This document shows positions 1 to 11,000 of a stretch of DNA of 64,000 bases, in pieces. Within the stretch, counting starts at the first letter, position 1; every line of letters starts with the position of its first letter. Source of the stretch: Anthoceros angustus (taxonomy: Eukaryota > Streptophyta > Anthocerotopsida > Anthocerotales > Anthocerotaceae); the NCBI GenBank assembly GCA_010909165.1, contig VJWM01000186.1, positions 124,001-188,000 of the forward strand, written 5' to 3'. The position numbers and the translations under genes are program-made. The notes beneath the pieces were generated by a model. It worked only from the letters and a program-made list of their open reading frames with translations, made no database searches and was not told the DNA's origin.

Positions 1-200
1 GCTTAGTGCGAAACTTGTTGATATAAGATTCAACCGTATCATTCTCCTTCATGCGCATAGTGAAGAAGTCCCTAAAGGCGTGGATGAGTGATGCTGGGCT
101 CCTGTCCTTGTAAATCAACATGTGGACCATCGATGGTGTGTTTCGTCCTCTCCCTCTACACTCCGACGCACTTTATATGGAACTGGAATTATAGACAACC

Positions 201-851
201 GTGGGGTTCCATTGTCCAAAAGCGATAGCGAAGTTGTCACAGTGGACTTTCGGAAACCATGCTGCAACAAGCTGTGTGTGCAAACTCTCTGCAAGGCAAA
301 CTTGCAAGAGCAGCGCTATCTTATTTGAGGATGGGAGGGCGGAGCAAGAAGCGTTTTTGCAGTCACTAATGGATGTGGATGTCGCGGCGAAACCTAAGGA
401 GAAGGTCATCACACATATCATGGGAACTGGGCGCATTCGGTGTTGTTTGCAAGCATTCGGAGTTTTGCATCGGCGATCTGAGTTGAAGGCGGTATTGTGC
501 AATGCTCCATGGGACAGCAGGGAATCCGCAACCCTCCTCGCATGCACGGGGAGCTGTTGCATGGATGGATTCCACTTTTCAATTCATGTCAGAAAGACTG
601 CCGTACGTCGATGTTTTTCACATGCCTGATACATTTTCCAAATTGGAAATATGGGTCCAGTACCGATGGGATATGACACAGTCCTCCATGAAGTCCATCT
701 CCTATGCGTATTTCTTAACTCTGTGGAGAACCAACTTTCCGAAGGTCCGGATTCCAAAATCAAACCGGTTTTCTACTTGTTCTCTGTGCAAGGGCCTCAA
801 GCGCACTATTCGCAACACGTCTGGCAAGGCAGATCAAGGTTTGTTCCTTTA
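201..851 (+). pseudogene. DUF7869-family gene remnant, N-terminal half
   Basis: Broken coding sequence that changes frame at about 500-560. The first part (201 to about 500) contains the words GRIRCCLQAFGVLHRRSE. The second part (about 502-851) contains SISYAYFLTLWRTNFPKVRI followed by a Cys-x2-Cys pair (STCSLC). These words precede the DUF7869 core in a widespread family of transposon-associated proteins. The matching core lies downstream at about 1750-2640, so the gene seems to have been split by the minisatellite between them. Function is unknown; the domain resembles an RNase H-fold transposase-like core, but that is inference. No intact start or promoter is visible, and the piece may begin before the window. 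Confidence 0.55.
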
Positions 852-1059
852 ATCACAAGGCGAATCAAGTCGGGGGGAAATTCGAATGCTGTTCGTTGAC
901 ATGTTGTCGGCATGGTAGGGACCGTGTTTATCCAATCCGGTTTATGGGCGCCGTCATGCCCACACCAATGTTGATAACATGTAGGCATCGGCGTGCCATC
1001 ATGCTTGCAATGGCGGTGTGGCGCGGCAAGCAGCGCTGCATGATCTTTGTTTGGACAAA

Positions 1060-1500
1060 GGCGCGGCATGCGGCGCCTATGGGTCATAGCTCGGTTACAA
1101 AGGCGGCATGCGCGCCTATGTCCATAGCTCGGTTACATAGGCGCGCATCTTGCTCTGGATATGGTTACATAGGCGCCGGCATAACCGCGCCTATGTCCAT
1201 AGCTCGGGTTATGCAGGCGCCGGTTTGCAGATGTACTTTGCTCCTATTACATAGGCGACGACATACCGGCGCCTATGTCCATACCTCGGTTTATGCAGGC
1301 ACCAGCATGACCCGACCTATGTCCATAGCAATGGTTATGCAGGCGCCGGCATGTCCATACCTCGGTTTATGCAGGCACCGGCATGACCCGACCTATGTCC
1401 ATAGCAATGGTTATGCAGGCGCCGGCATGCCGGCGCCTATGTCCATAGGTCGGGGTATGCAGGCGCCAGCACGCCGGCGCCTATGGGCATATATTGTTCC
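1060..1500. repeat. GC-rich minisatellite with palindromic units
   Basis: Degenerate tandem array with a roughly 44-bp unit built around GCGCCTATGTCCATAGCTCG and a GCAGGCGCCGGCATG half. A longer two-unit block of about 75 bp is almost perfectly repeated (1281-1355 and 1356-1430). Positions 1417-1438 form a perfect 22-nt palindrome centred on GCATGC. The array sits inside a decayed DUF7869 gene and looks like a later insertion or expansion. A 241-aa open frame across it (896-1621) is a by-product of the repeat. Confidence 0.8.
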
Positions 1501-1749
1501 CCATGGGTATCGTGCATGGTATGCAATACATGGGCGCCATACATCCGGTGCCTTCCCGCCTATGTCCATGCATGCGGGTGTGTGGCTACTGTGTAGGCGC
1601 GGTGTGCCGATACTCATGTAGGAGTTTTCTGGTCAAATGTGGTGGAGATCGATGTGCAATACTCCTTGTTGTGACATGTGCATAGTTTGCCGGCTGTGCA
1701 GAGGTTTATGAAGGGGCACTAGCGTCTCATCATTCGTCTGAGCGAGAGG

Positions 1750-3042
1750 ACAAAAGGCGCAAAACATCACTCTAAAAGTTATGCTCAACCTCACAAGTAC
1801 ATGCTTCTGGCTATCGACGGCATGGACCAAAAGAAGACCGAGATGCCCCATTTCATTCGATACCCAAAAGATTTATCGGACAATTCACTTATTAATGGTC
1901 ATGTAGTGGGCTGTATGGTGCATAATTACACTTTCAAGGCGAGAGCGGATTTGCATTATGCCAATTTGCGGAATGACTAATTTGCGAATCTTACTATCAA
2001 CATAATTCAAGATGTCATATTTTCATATGAAGGGGTGCTTCCTAAAGTGCTTTATCTCCAGCTTGACAATACATGCCGGGAGAACAAAAATCAGATTATT
2101 CGCATACCTCAATATATGTTGACCTTCAAGTGTTTGTTAAAGTGAAGGTTGGTTTCCTTCTGGTTGGTCACACACATGATCAGGTAGATCAAATGTTTTC
2201 TTGTTTCTCGAAGCTTCTGAGACACAAAGAAGCTTTTACAATAGATACACTGGCGGACATTTTGACAGCAGCATTCACTCCAAAACCGGAAGTGAAGATT
2301 ATAATGGAAGTAGCTGACTTTCGTTCATATGTATGGCCGATCAAGAAAGGAGCAAGAGGATATGCATACAAGGGGACAGTAAAATAGCTGAACAACCTTT
2401 CCTTCCAGCATCAGTTCAAAATCACACGGGAAGAATGGCAAGACTGTGGCCACGTTACTATTGTTCGCAGTAAGCAGTATTCCACTTCACCAGTTTGGGA
2501 ATCAGAAGATGGTTTAGAATTTTTGAACTTCGTTCCCACCATTGCAGTTGGTCCAGCTCCGCTTATGGCTTTGAAAGCGAAAGACAAAAAGGGGCAAGAT
2601 GGAGGTCTACTCCATGTGCAGGAGACGTACATAAAAGGGCATTTTAGATTGGGAAGGTGGACAGCGTGGACTTTGATTGTGAAGAGCCTTCGCTAATGGT
2701 CCACTGGTACAGAACTGAGCACATTGATGCGTTTGAAGGGAAATATGTTGAAGAATTTTTGTTCGGGGACCAGACGCACGACGAACGGGACATGGGAAGC
2801 AGGTGGGAAAAAGAGGATTACCAAAGAACATCCAAAGGTTGTTTGTTGACAAGACTATAATTCTCTATTATGGATTCAACTTGAATGGAAAGAAACACTT
2901 GTATGCTTCAGATAAGAAGGCCATTCGCGAAAAACTAAATCAGCTTCGCCCTTTTCTGCAACCAGGAGAGGACGACAGCGACCAGGAAGCTGATGACGGA
3001 GGTCCTATATTGGATGAAGGAATTGAGTCTGGCGAGGAGTGA
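1750..3042 (+). pseudogene. DUF7869-domain gene remnant, C-terminal half
   Basis: The conserved core reads in pieces. HKYMLLAIDGMDQKKTEMPH starts near 1792. LQLDNTCRENKN lies at about 2050-2085. After a frameshift near 2105 comes VKVGFLLVGHTHDQVDQMFS (about 2140-2200). LDN, ENKN and VGHTHDQVDQ are the diagnostic motifs of DUF7869 proteins. An in-frame TGA occurs near 1978 and a TAG near 2385, after which the same frame continues (FQHQFKITREEW). A further shift near 2800 leads into an acidic tail (2803-3042). Several stops and frameshifts make it non-functional as assembled. The family occurs scattered in algae, oomycetes, non-seed plants and animals and behaves like a mobile gene; that is family knowledge, not shown here. 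Confidence 0.65.
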
Positions 3043-4147
3043 AATTGTCTGCCAGATGTTTGAAAGGGCCAAACTGTCTGAGAACATGCCCTTGGAAAAT
3101 AGGCGAGCATGGCGAGTAGTAGATGTTCACAATTATATAGTTCTCTATGGGACTCACCCTAAGAAGGCTAAAACAGCGCCGACTTTATTCTTGCCGCTCA
3201 TTAATACGATGTTATCAATTCAAACCGTCCACAATGCTCCCGCACTCACAAAAGTGTCACCCACATCTGCTCATTGTCGTATTGTCCCAAGGCCTGAGGT
3301 TTATTTATATGCCCATGAACTCGGCAGTAAAATGCAATTGTTGCTTCTTGTTATCGTGCTAACCGCGCGAGATGGGAATGGATAGAAGTTCCTCTCTCTA
3401 CACAGGGTGCGGGGAGTGTATGGACACCGGCATGCCGGCGCCCACAGACAATGTGCACCTTCTATACGGCCAGCCACAGTAAAATTCTAGGAAAAAACAA
3501 CCGGCCTGGCATGATGTTGCATTGGCGTGTGCGAGAATACAACCAAGGCCGTACACCTCGTCCACGTTACAAACTGTTAAAACACGTGTGTACTCAACAC
3601 TTCATGCATATCAATATATTTCCCAAACCACTCACCATGCATGTAAAAAATGCATATTACAAAGCATAGCAGGCCCTCTGCAACCCCCGGCCAACATGGA
3701 CTCAGATATGGGCATGTTTTGCAGGCAAAATTGCATTCAGTCTTCCAACAAATCCCTTTGTTTGGCCACCCCATGTCATGAACTCATGTTCAAGTACCTG
3801 TGGCACCCTTTTTTTCCCTCTTACTTTCAAACAAATAGTCCAAGAAGGGTTTGAGTGCCCATGTTGCCGCCGGTTATTTGTATAAAGTGGGAAAACGCCG
3901 CTTCCTGTTTATTCCGACGGAAAGAACATTATGGTGTTAAGCCCTCAACAAGCAGTTTGAGCCCGCAAGTGCTTTGCACCTAAGTTGGTAGCAGCTTGAT
4001 AATATCAAGCAAACAGGTATCGTACGAGATCATGTAAGTACCTTCATGCCTGGAAGGACATGATACCATTGGAAATGTTCAAGCCATCTAGCCTGCTTTT
4101 GGCTGAGGTGAACTTGATTTTGTAAGTACTTGCAGAATCACGGTACT
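3043..4147. other. Non-genic stretch; no supported gene
   Basis: Short open frames here show no family motif and their codon use looks random. One notable spot is 3427-3442, where ACCGGCATGCCGGCGC repeats the palindromic core of the minisatellite 2 kb upstream, so the unit occurs on both sides of the DUF7869 remnant. Part of this stretch may be the 3' non-coding region of that remnant. Confidence 0.5.
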
Positions 4148-4207
4148 AAGTAATATGCTTTGGCATATTGCATATTATAGTGTATTCTTAGGATACAATA
4201 GCTAAGT
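4148..4207. repeat. Fragment of the neighbouring LTR family
   Basis: Nearly identical to 4688-4750 inside the solo LTR (shared words TAATATGCTTTGGCATATT and GTGTATTCTTAGGATACAAT). It ends where the minus-strand Gypsy RNase H region resumes (about 4208), so it marks a second breakpoint that truncates the Gypsy remnant. Confidence 0.7.
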
Positions 4208-4500
4208 GATATCATTAGATCAGCAAAAGCTTGTTGTTGGGGCTCCTCCCATATGCATGGGGCAGCATGCTCGGTGAGTTGGGTGAGAGGAGTGGCACAG
4301 GCAGAAAACTGATGGATGAACGCACGGTAGTAGGAAACTAATCCTAGAAAGGACTACACTCTTGTACTATACAGGGTGTAGGCCACTTCTGCACTGCTTG
4401 AACTTTCTTAGGGTCCACCTGTGTGCCTTGGACGAATACCATGTGTCCTAGGTATTCAATGTTGGGCAGTGTCATGCCGTGTGATACTAATCTCTGCACT

Positions 4501-5170
4501 TGGGTTTAGTGTTTGATTAGCATTAATTAATCTAATTACTTATCTTTAAGAAAGTAATTAGTGTTAATTAATCTAAAGTGCTTATGTTGATTAAGCATTG
4601 ATTAGTGTTAATTAATATAAGGTGCTTATGTTAATTAAGCATGGTTAGTGTTAATTAAACATGGTTAGCAATAGCTAAGTGGATAAGCTCAAGTAATATG
4701 CTTTGGCATATTCCTTGCATATTATAGTGTATTCTTAGGATACAATAGCTAAGTGGATAAGCTCAAGTAATATGCTTTGGCATATTCCTTGCATATTATC
4801 TTGTATTCTTAGGATATTTACGGCATATCGATGCCAATAGGATATCTTAGGAATATGCCGATGCCAGGGTCTAGTATATATAGACCCTTCCATTGAGGAC
4901 AAGCTCAGATCATAGCTTGTCCTCTAGATATACAATGCAAGGTTGTTGTGAGGAGGCCAAAGCTATGACTCCGAGAGCGATGTGTGAGGAATTTGCGTGT
5001 TGTTCTCGTGGGGAGAGTGTGTTTGTGCCACGATGTCTGAGCTACTCCCTCCTGTTGTTATTGGTTTGCACCTATATATCTGCGTATTAGATTTGTTTGC
5101 TTGGTTGTTGGTCGAGGAAGTGCTTATATGAATTCAAGTGCTTACCTTGTGCGACAGCAGCAAAAACTCA
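4501..5170. mobile_element. Solo-LTR-like insertion inside Gypsy pol
   Basis: A 670-bp segment that begins TG and ends CA, flanked on both sides by CACT (4497-4500 and 5171-5174). The shared flanking word extends to CACTTGG (4497-4503 and 5171-5177). Removing it restores an unbroken Gypsy reading frame across the junction, which fixes the ends well. It holds an AT-rich tract with repeated GTTAATTAA words (4510-4660), two 74-bp direct repeats and a TATA-like GTATATATAGACCC at about 4874-4887. This fits the LTR of a Copia- or Gypsy-type element reduced by LTR-LTR recombination. A non-autonomous element is the alternative. Confidence 0.7.
4681..4828. repeat. 74-bp direct repeats within the solo LTR
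   Basis: Two copies starting at 4681 and 4755 share GGATAAGCTCAAGTAATATG and the following about 40 bases; the second diverges after ATTAT. Such repeats in an LTR U3 often hold enhancer or regulatory sites, but here that is inference. Confidence 0.75.
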
Positions 5171-6319
5171 CACTTGGAGTCTTGTATGTAGAGTCTTCTG
5201 CCGTAGTTGGAGTACCTCTTTGAGCATTTGTATGTGTTCCTTCCAGGTCCTGCTGAACATCAAGATATCATCAAGATAGATTAAGACCCATTTCTTAATT
5301 AAAGCATGCAGTACATCGTTCATCAACCCTTGGAAGGTTGCTGGAGAATTTACTACCCCAAAGCTCATGACGAGCCACTCGTAATGTCCATATCGGGTAT
5401 TGAACTTGTTTTTTCAACAGCGTCCTTGGCTATGTGAATCTGATGATATTCTGCAGCTAAGTCAAGTTCAGAGAAATAGCGTGCACCTTGTAAATGCTCC
5501 AACAGCTCATCTATCCAAGGTATTGAATAGCAATTCCTCTTCATAATGTTCTTCAGCTCTCGATAATCCATACACATCCTCAACCCTCCGTTCCTCTTCT
5601 TTGTGAACAGTTTAGGAGCCCCATAAGGGGACTTAGATGGCAGTATAAGTCCATTTTCCACCAACGCCTTAGTTTGTCACCTGGCCTCCTCCCGTTCTGC
5701 AAGAGAAAGCTATAGATAGGATGATATGGAGGCTTATGGGGTCTCGGAGTTAGTTCAATTTTATGGTTCACTGTCTGTGATGGAGGCTTGCACCACACTC
5801 TATCAACACCCGACATCGATGATGGTTTACCTTTCTAATGTCCTGAGTAACTCTCAAATCCTACGAACGTGCTGGGGATTGGAAGTACATCTCATCGTTC
5901 CTGATCACAATTGAAGGCCTTAGAGCATGTAAGTTTTTGTGACTTTCGGTGAGGATGTGTAACACTCCGATATCTTCTCCATGCCGAAAGGGCAAGTTTA
6001 TGTGTGCTACGTTGAGAGGTGTGGTCTCATATGTCCGATCGAAGAGACATCGCGCAAGGCAATGGGCTCCATATATCTTTGACTTCACAAATCCATTTCG
6101 AACAATGGTTGAGAAAGGAAGGGCTACACGCCCATATTTTTTTTCGTGAATTTTCAGTACCCAATTCCCTCAGAAAAAGAAGAAAAAACGTAAAATCCGT
6201 TTGTTTCCAAAACATGGTGGGTTAAGAGTACCATTGAGTGCGCATTTCCGGCCCCGTATTATTTTCCACAAGCAGAAGACATCACCAAATTAGAAAATTA
6301 CACATGCGTTGCCCACGAT

Positions 6320-7966
6320 TTATACGGCGGCCGAAATAGGAAACGACGTGAACTTGCCCTCCTTGGGTTCACACCGGGGTATCGCAATACCGAGTTGACG
6401 CTCGAATTTGCTTACCACAAACTCTTCAGGATTCTCGCATATGGAGATGACGTTGCCTCTCCGGCCCAGTCTACCTGTGCGACCTGCACGGTGCGCGTAG
6501 TGTGGTCCATCAGTGGGCAACTCAACGTTCACCACGAGGTCGCAACCGGGCACGTCTAGACCTCTGGCTGCAACTTCGGTGCACACAAGCACTCTTATCT
6601 TGCGGTTCCGGAAGGCAGTAACAACATTGCTTCTCTGCACCTTTGTGAGCTCCCCATGCAGTGCCCCCGCTGCCAAGCCTCTGGCCTCTAACTTGAACAC
6701 GACGTCCTTCACCGTACGAGCATGATTCATAAATACCAGGACCGATCGAGCTTGTAAGGCATGGATGCATCTCCTTGCAGTATCCACCTTTCGCTGCAAA
6801 GGGCATACCACGTACCAATGCTGCAAGTTGGGGGGCAAGCTATGTGGAGCACTTGCTGCAACCTCTGGAACGCTGAAGCTGGGATCCGCACCGCCTTCAC
6901 CCACTTCGACTACAGAGGTAGCGCTTACAAGAAGAGGTTTCCGTCCCCATGTGCACGCCGCTCTGAGAACGGCTGGAGGCATGGTTGCCGACAACAGGAC
7001 AGTCTGCCGCTCCACTCTGCGCTCAGCTTTGGATGCCATCTTCATAGTTCCTTCATGAAGATCAGCCGGATCTGGAGAGCGTCTCTGTCCGACATGCTCC
7101 AGAATTCTTTGCATGCTATCTCGAAACTTGAGGGAGAGAAGTTGGTCCGCCTCGTCTAAAACCAAGAAACGGCAGCCATGAGTGTGAAGCCTCCCCGCTC
7201 GGCTGATATCAGAAATTCTTCCTGGAGTCCCTACCACAATTACTGGCTTGTTCTTCCTCAAAGCTGCTTCCTGATTCTTCACGTTAGCTCCTCCGATAAG
7301 CTGTTGCACACAGTTGTGGTTGTTCGGACCTAAGAGCCGCTCAGCCTCCCTCACAATCTGCATTGCCAGTTCCCTAGATGGTGCCACAATGACAGCCTCA
7401 ATCCCTCCTTTCCTGCTTGCTTCATCTGGACCGCTTAAGGGACCAATTCTCGAGAGAACGGGAAGCAGGACCGCAAGCGTTTTACCAGATCCAGTGTAAG
7501 ACTGGATAGCTGTGTCGTGGCCATCCAAGATCGCGGGAATCGCTGCAACCTGAACGTCAGTGGGCACTTTAAGTCCCTCCTCCACCAGACGTCGAACGAC
7601 CATTGGGGAGAGCTTCAAACTATCGAACCTCCGCTCAGCGAAAGGGAAAGAACGGGTATCAGCTGGATCTGAACCGGGTGCCCACTCGGCGTTGCTACCG
7701 CTCCCGCGGGTGTGGTGACGAGAGTGACCAGCAGAGTCATATTTGAGCGGAAACAAACCATCCCTTGGGTTCGAGAGAGAGCTGGCCAAGGTGAAGGCGC
7801 GGACAAATGGAGTGGCAATGAAGGCGTTGCTAAAAGGCCCGGAGAAACCATAGGGCGCTGCTGACAGGCAACAAGTCTTGTACATCTTTGGCTCAGCACA
7901 TTGCCACAACGCCGCAGTCAACACATCACCACGATCGCTAGACTTCACCACATGAAATGGGTTCAT
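6320..7966 (-). CDS. RH47: DEAD-box RNA helicase, RH47/ISE1 type, organelle-targeted
   Basis: ATP-dependent RNA helicase of 548 aa in one intronless frame, starting at the ATG at 7964-7966. The open frame extends two codons further to a TTG. Motifs in order: Walker A SYTGSGKT (156-163), Ia PSRELA (196-201), GG (225-226), TPGR (247-250), DEAD (271-274), SAT (326-328), ARGLD (467-471) and HRAGRTGR (492-499). The spacing and the words VPTDVQ, IQSYTGSGKT and LHTHGCRFLVLDE match Arabidopsis RH47 (ISE1/EMB1586), a mitochondrial helicase needed for embryo development and plasmodesmatal control. Residues 1-70 are rich in Ala, Ser, Phe and basic residues with few acids, which fits an organelle transit peptide. 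The gene is head to head with NOMO. No stop or frameshift interrupts it. Confidence 0.93.
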   Translation of the reverse strand: MNPFHVVKSSDRGDVLTAALWQCAEPKMYKTCCLSAAPYGFSGPFSNAFIATPFVRAFTLASSLSNPRDGLFPLKYDSAGHSRHHTRGSGSNAEWAPGSDPADTRSFPFAERRFDSLKLSPMVVRRLVEEGLKVPTDVQVAAIPAILDGHDTAIQSYTGSGKTLAVLLPVLSRIGPLSGPDEASRKGGIEAVIVAPSRELAMQIVREAERLLGPNNHNCVQQLIGGANVKNQEAALRKNKPVIVVGTPGRISDISRAGRLHTHGCRFLVLDEADQLLSLKFRDSMQRILEHVGQRRSPDPADLHEGTMKMASKAERRVERQTVLLSATMPPAVLRAACTWGRKPLLVSATSVVEVGEGGADPSFSVPEVAASAPHSLPPNLQHWYVVCPLQRKVDTARRCIHALQARSVLVFMNHARTVKDVVFKLEARGLAAGALHGELTKVQRSNVVTAFRNRKIRVLVCTEVAARGLDVPGCDLVVNVELPTDGPHYAHRAGRTGRLGRRGNVISICENPEEFVVSKFERQLGIAIPRCEPKEGKFTSFPISAAV

Positions 7967-8072
7967 TCCCAAAGCGAAACCCTACGCCCGTTTATTTTAC
8001 TCTCCAACTGGGTTTCCTCGGCGGGCATTCGGAAATGCATCTATAGTCCTCAGCAGCTTGCTTTCAGCTCCT
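7967..8072. promoter_or_regulatory. Shared bidirectional promoter, RH47 / NOMO
   Basis: Only 106 bp separate the divergent start codons, so both core promoters and 5' leaders must lie here or overlap the opposite coding sequence. No clear TATA box is visible in either direction, which fits housekeeping-type dispersed initiation. Confidence 0.6.
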
Positions 8073-11000
8073 ATGGAGTGGAGATGTGGGCTAGTCTTTG
8101 CAGCTCTTCTGTTTGCCCTTCTGAGCGCGGTGGAAGCTGATACCATTCAGGGTTGCGGAGGATTCGTCGAGGTATATCTGCTCATGGTTTTGTGCATGTC
8201 CCGCTGTCACTTGGATGCATAGATGCGCCGAGAATCGCTTCACAGCCTTTCTATGTCGGCTTGGCTAAACAAATTATGACACGTTTTGAATTATTTTTCC
8301 TGACAATCATCATCCTCCAGCCCAGCGCATCCCTTTTGAAACTGAGAAATCCCTGGGATCCTAAGCTCGACTACTCGCATACCACGGTAATCTCTGCTAT
8401 CGTCTCGTGTTTATCTCCTGCTTTACAATGTCTTTTCACGTTACAGCACTTGACAGCAGCACGGTCAAAACGTCAGAGTCCTTGAAGGGAAATATGGAAG
8501 ATGCCTTGTACTTATGCACGCTCTTCGCAGGTGGAGCTCCAGACCTTGGATGGACTGGTAAAAGACAGAACTCAATGTGCTCCAAATGGGTATTACTTTT
8601 TGCCGGTCTACGACAAGGTAGATCCCTCTGCAAGTGGTCTGTGTGCAGGGATGTGTGCTGTCCAATTGCAGGCGGTGGTATTAATTCAAGATTGCGCCCT
8701 TAATTGGGTTCTTGTGCTCGAATTACAGGGTGCATTTATTCTCAGGGTCAATGGACAAGATGGGTGGTCTTTTGAATCCAATCAGGTCTTTTGTTCCTTC
8801 TGCACGCCAATGTAGTTTCATTCTGACTGGTTAGTCTGAAGTTTGTTGAGCCACGGTGATGGTTTGAGCATGACGATGGTCTTCCTCAATTGTAATCTGC
8901 TTCATTTCACATCCCTTGTGACAGGTGTGATCTAATTTAGTGTGGGGAATGGCGTGTCATGCAGGTTACTGTTGTGCTAGGTCAGGATGGGTGCAAGGAA
9001 AATGATGATATCAACTTCCGATACACAGGGTACTGCTTTGTCCGAGAAGATCTCCTTAGGGTCATAGGCTTATGCTAGCTCGATAATGCATTCAACCACT
9101 TTTCCCTATTCGCTGTATCTATGCTCTTTCACTTGACCAGCCCCAGGTGACTCAAAGGCCTGTTTTCAGGTTCTCTTTGTCTGGGAGAGTATTAGGTGCT
9201 GTAGGGGGAAATAGTTGTCCAGCAGGGGACCAAGGGCCAGCAGGGGTGAGGGTTGTGCTTGTCCCAGGCAAAGGTGAAGATACACTGGCCAAAAGCATAA
9301 CTGTCATGACATCAAAGGGAGGCTTTTACAAGTTTGAGAATCTCCCCCCTGGTAGCCCTGAACCATGCATACCTATGTGTAGCTATGCTTTCCAATTGAG
9401 TAGGTATCTGGACAATAGGCTTGGGCTTATTATTAGTCTACTGGAGGAATTTTTTTAATTTTAACCTGAGACTTTTTGGGAAGGGGAGCATTTATTGGTT
9501 GAAGTGAAGTGACTAGATTTCAATGTAGTGAAGAAACTATGTAACGCTTGATGTTGTGTTGTGAACAGGACAATACATTTTGGAAGCCAGTCATCCTAGG
9601 CTGCAGGTGGAGCTAACCGGTGAAGCCAAGGTTCACTTGTGGCAGATCCTTCATGGAGTGTGTTTTTTTACTTCACAGGGAGGATGCTCTCACCTTTTTC
9701 AGATCTGCTCACCAGCTTTTTCGTATTCTGCTGCAGGTGGAGCTAGCATGGGAGCCTTCTACTGTTGATGACATTTTTCATGTGCCTGGTTATTTATTGG
9801 GAGGATCAGTTTTCTCTCAGGTTTGCACTCTCGTCTGTAAGCCGCAAGCATAGTGCAGTATTGGGAATAAATTTTGTAGAGTATTTATTGCTTGTACACG
9901 GATGAGACTGAGTGTGAAGCATGAACAATGACTATCTAGGGAAATCCTGTTCTTGCGGTGGAATTCTATTTGTTCTCAGTTGAACAAGCTCACTGCCCAC
10001 AAAGATCCACATTCCCTTCACTCCTTCATCCTGCCGCTTGTTATGCAATCTCGGATGAAGCTGGGCAGTTTCTTTTCTCGAATGTCCCATGCGGTTAGTA
10101 CGCTTTCTTTAACTCTGGTATTTGGTTACTTCCTGTTGTGAATAACCGAGCATGTGAGGAAAACTGTATGTCATGCAGGTCAATATAAATTGGTTCCTTA
10201 CTACAGGGGAGGAAACACCATATTTGATGTGTCACCCAGTGTTGTTGACGTTGCCATTCATCATGAGTCTGTCACTCTGCCCAACCCCTTCCAGGTGCCT
10301 GTGAAGCTAGACTTTTCCTGTCCATTGTGTGGCCTAAATTTCATCTGCGGGATTGTTCCTCCTAACAGTGACTTATAGTTCTCCCCTGTGAACTTGCAGG
10401 TGACTGGATTCTCAGTTGCTGGGCGTGTTGTCAGGGGTGATGGTACAGGTGTTGGAGATGTGAAGATTTATGTTACTGATGTTCTTCGAGCAACCTCGGA
10501 CTCACAAGGATACTACAAGCTTGACCAGGCATGCAGCTTCTGTTTGTGTTTCTTGTAGCAGCTTGCATGCACCTCCTGCTGCTGCCTGGATGTTAGAATG
10601 CCATTTATTACATTCTAGAACTTTAGCAGAAGAGTGTTGGTCAATGTTCTCATCAGGTCACCTCTACCCACTACACAATACGGGCAGAGAAAACTCACTA
10701 CAGATTCGGCCCCTTGCAGAACTTTCTGGTGAGGCTTATCTATTTGCTTCCTCCTGTAGGTCCTGTGCTTTTTGTTTTGCAAATATGCCGTGGCTTCTTG
10801 CTAACTCCCAAAATGCCAAATAGGTGTTACCAAACATGGCTTCTATACCAGATATAATTGCAACGCACTACAATGTTTGTGGAGTTGTTGAAAGTATTCT
10901 CCCTGGTGTTGAAAGCAAGGTTGGTGTTTGTAGTGATAAGTCAAGAAGGTGGATGGTGCAGATGTTCTGTTGCCGTCTCTGTGGTGGAAGTCGTAGATTT

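Larger units (their letters stand above)
4208..6110 (-). pseudogene. Gypsy (Ty3-type) pol remnant, RT to start of RNase H
   Basis: Read on the minus strand, the pieces are in family order. IELTPRPHKPPYHPIY (about 5720-5760) leads into the RT entry block VENGLILPSKSPYGAPKLF (about 5610-5664). Next comes MCMDYRELKN, then SELDLAAEYHQIHI. The catalytic box is YLDDILMF (near 5260), in a frame that starts with SFGVVNSPATFQ. After the insertion at 4501-5170 the frame resumes with EYLGHMVFVQGTQVDPKKVQ and FLGLVSYYRAFIHQFSACA, ending near 4208. A frameshift or stop near 5370 separates the first two RT blocks. Upstream (5861-6088) is a possible protease-RT linker. It is a decayed retroelement without LTRs on either side. 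Confidence 0.85.

Noticed and set aside
896-1621. A 241-codon plus-strand ORF
   Set aside because: It runs through the minisatellite; its repeats are periodic copies of a 44-bp unit with no stop, and the opposite strand is open as well. It is a low-complexity by-product, not a gene.
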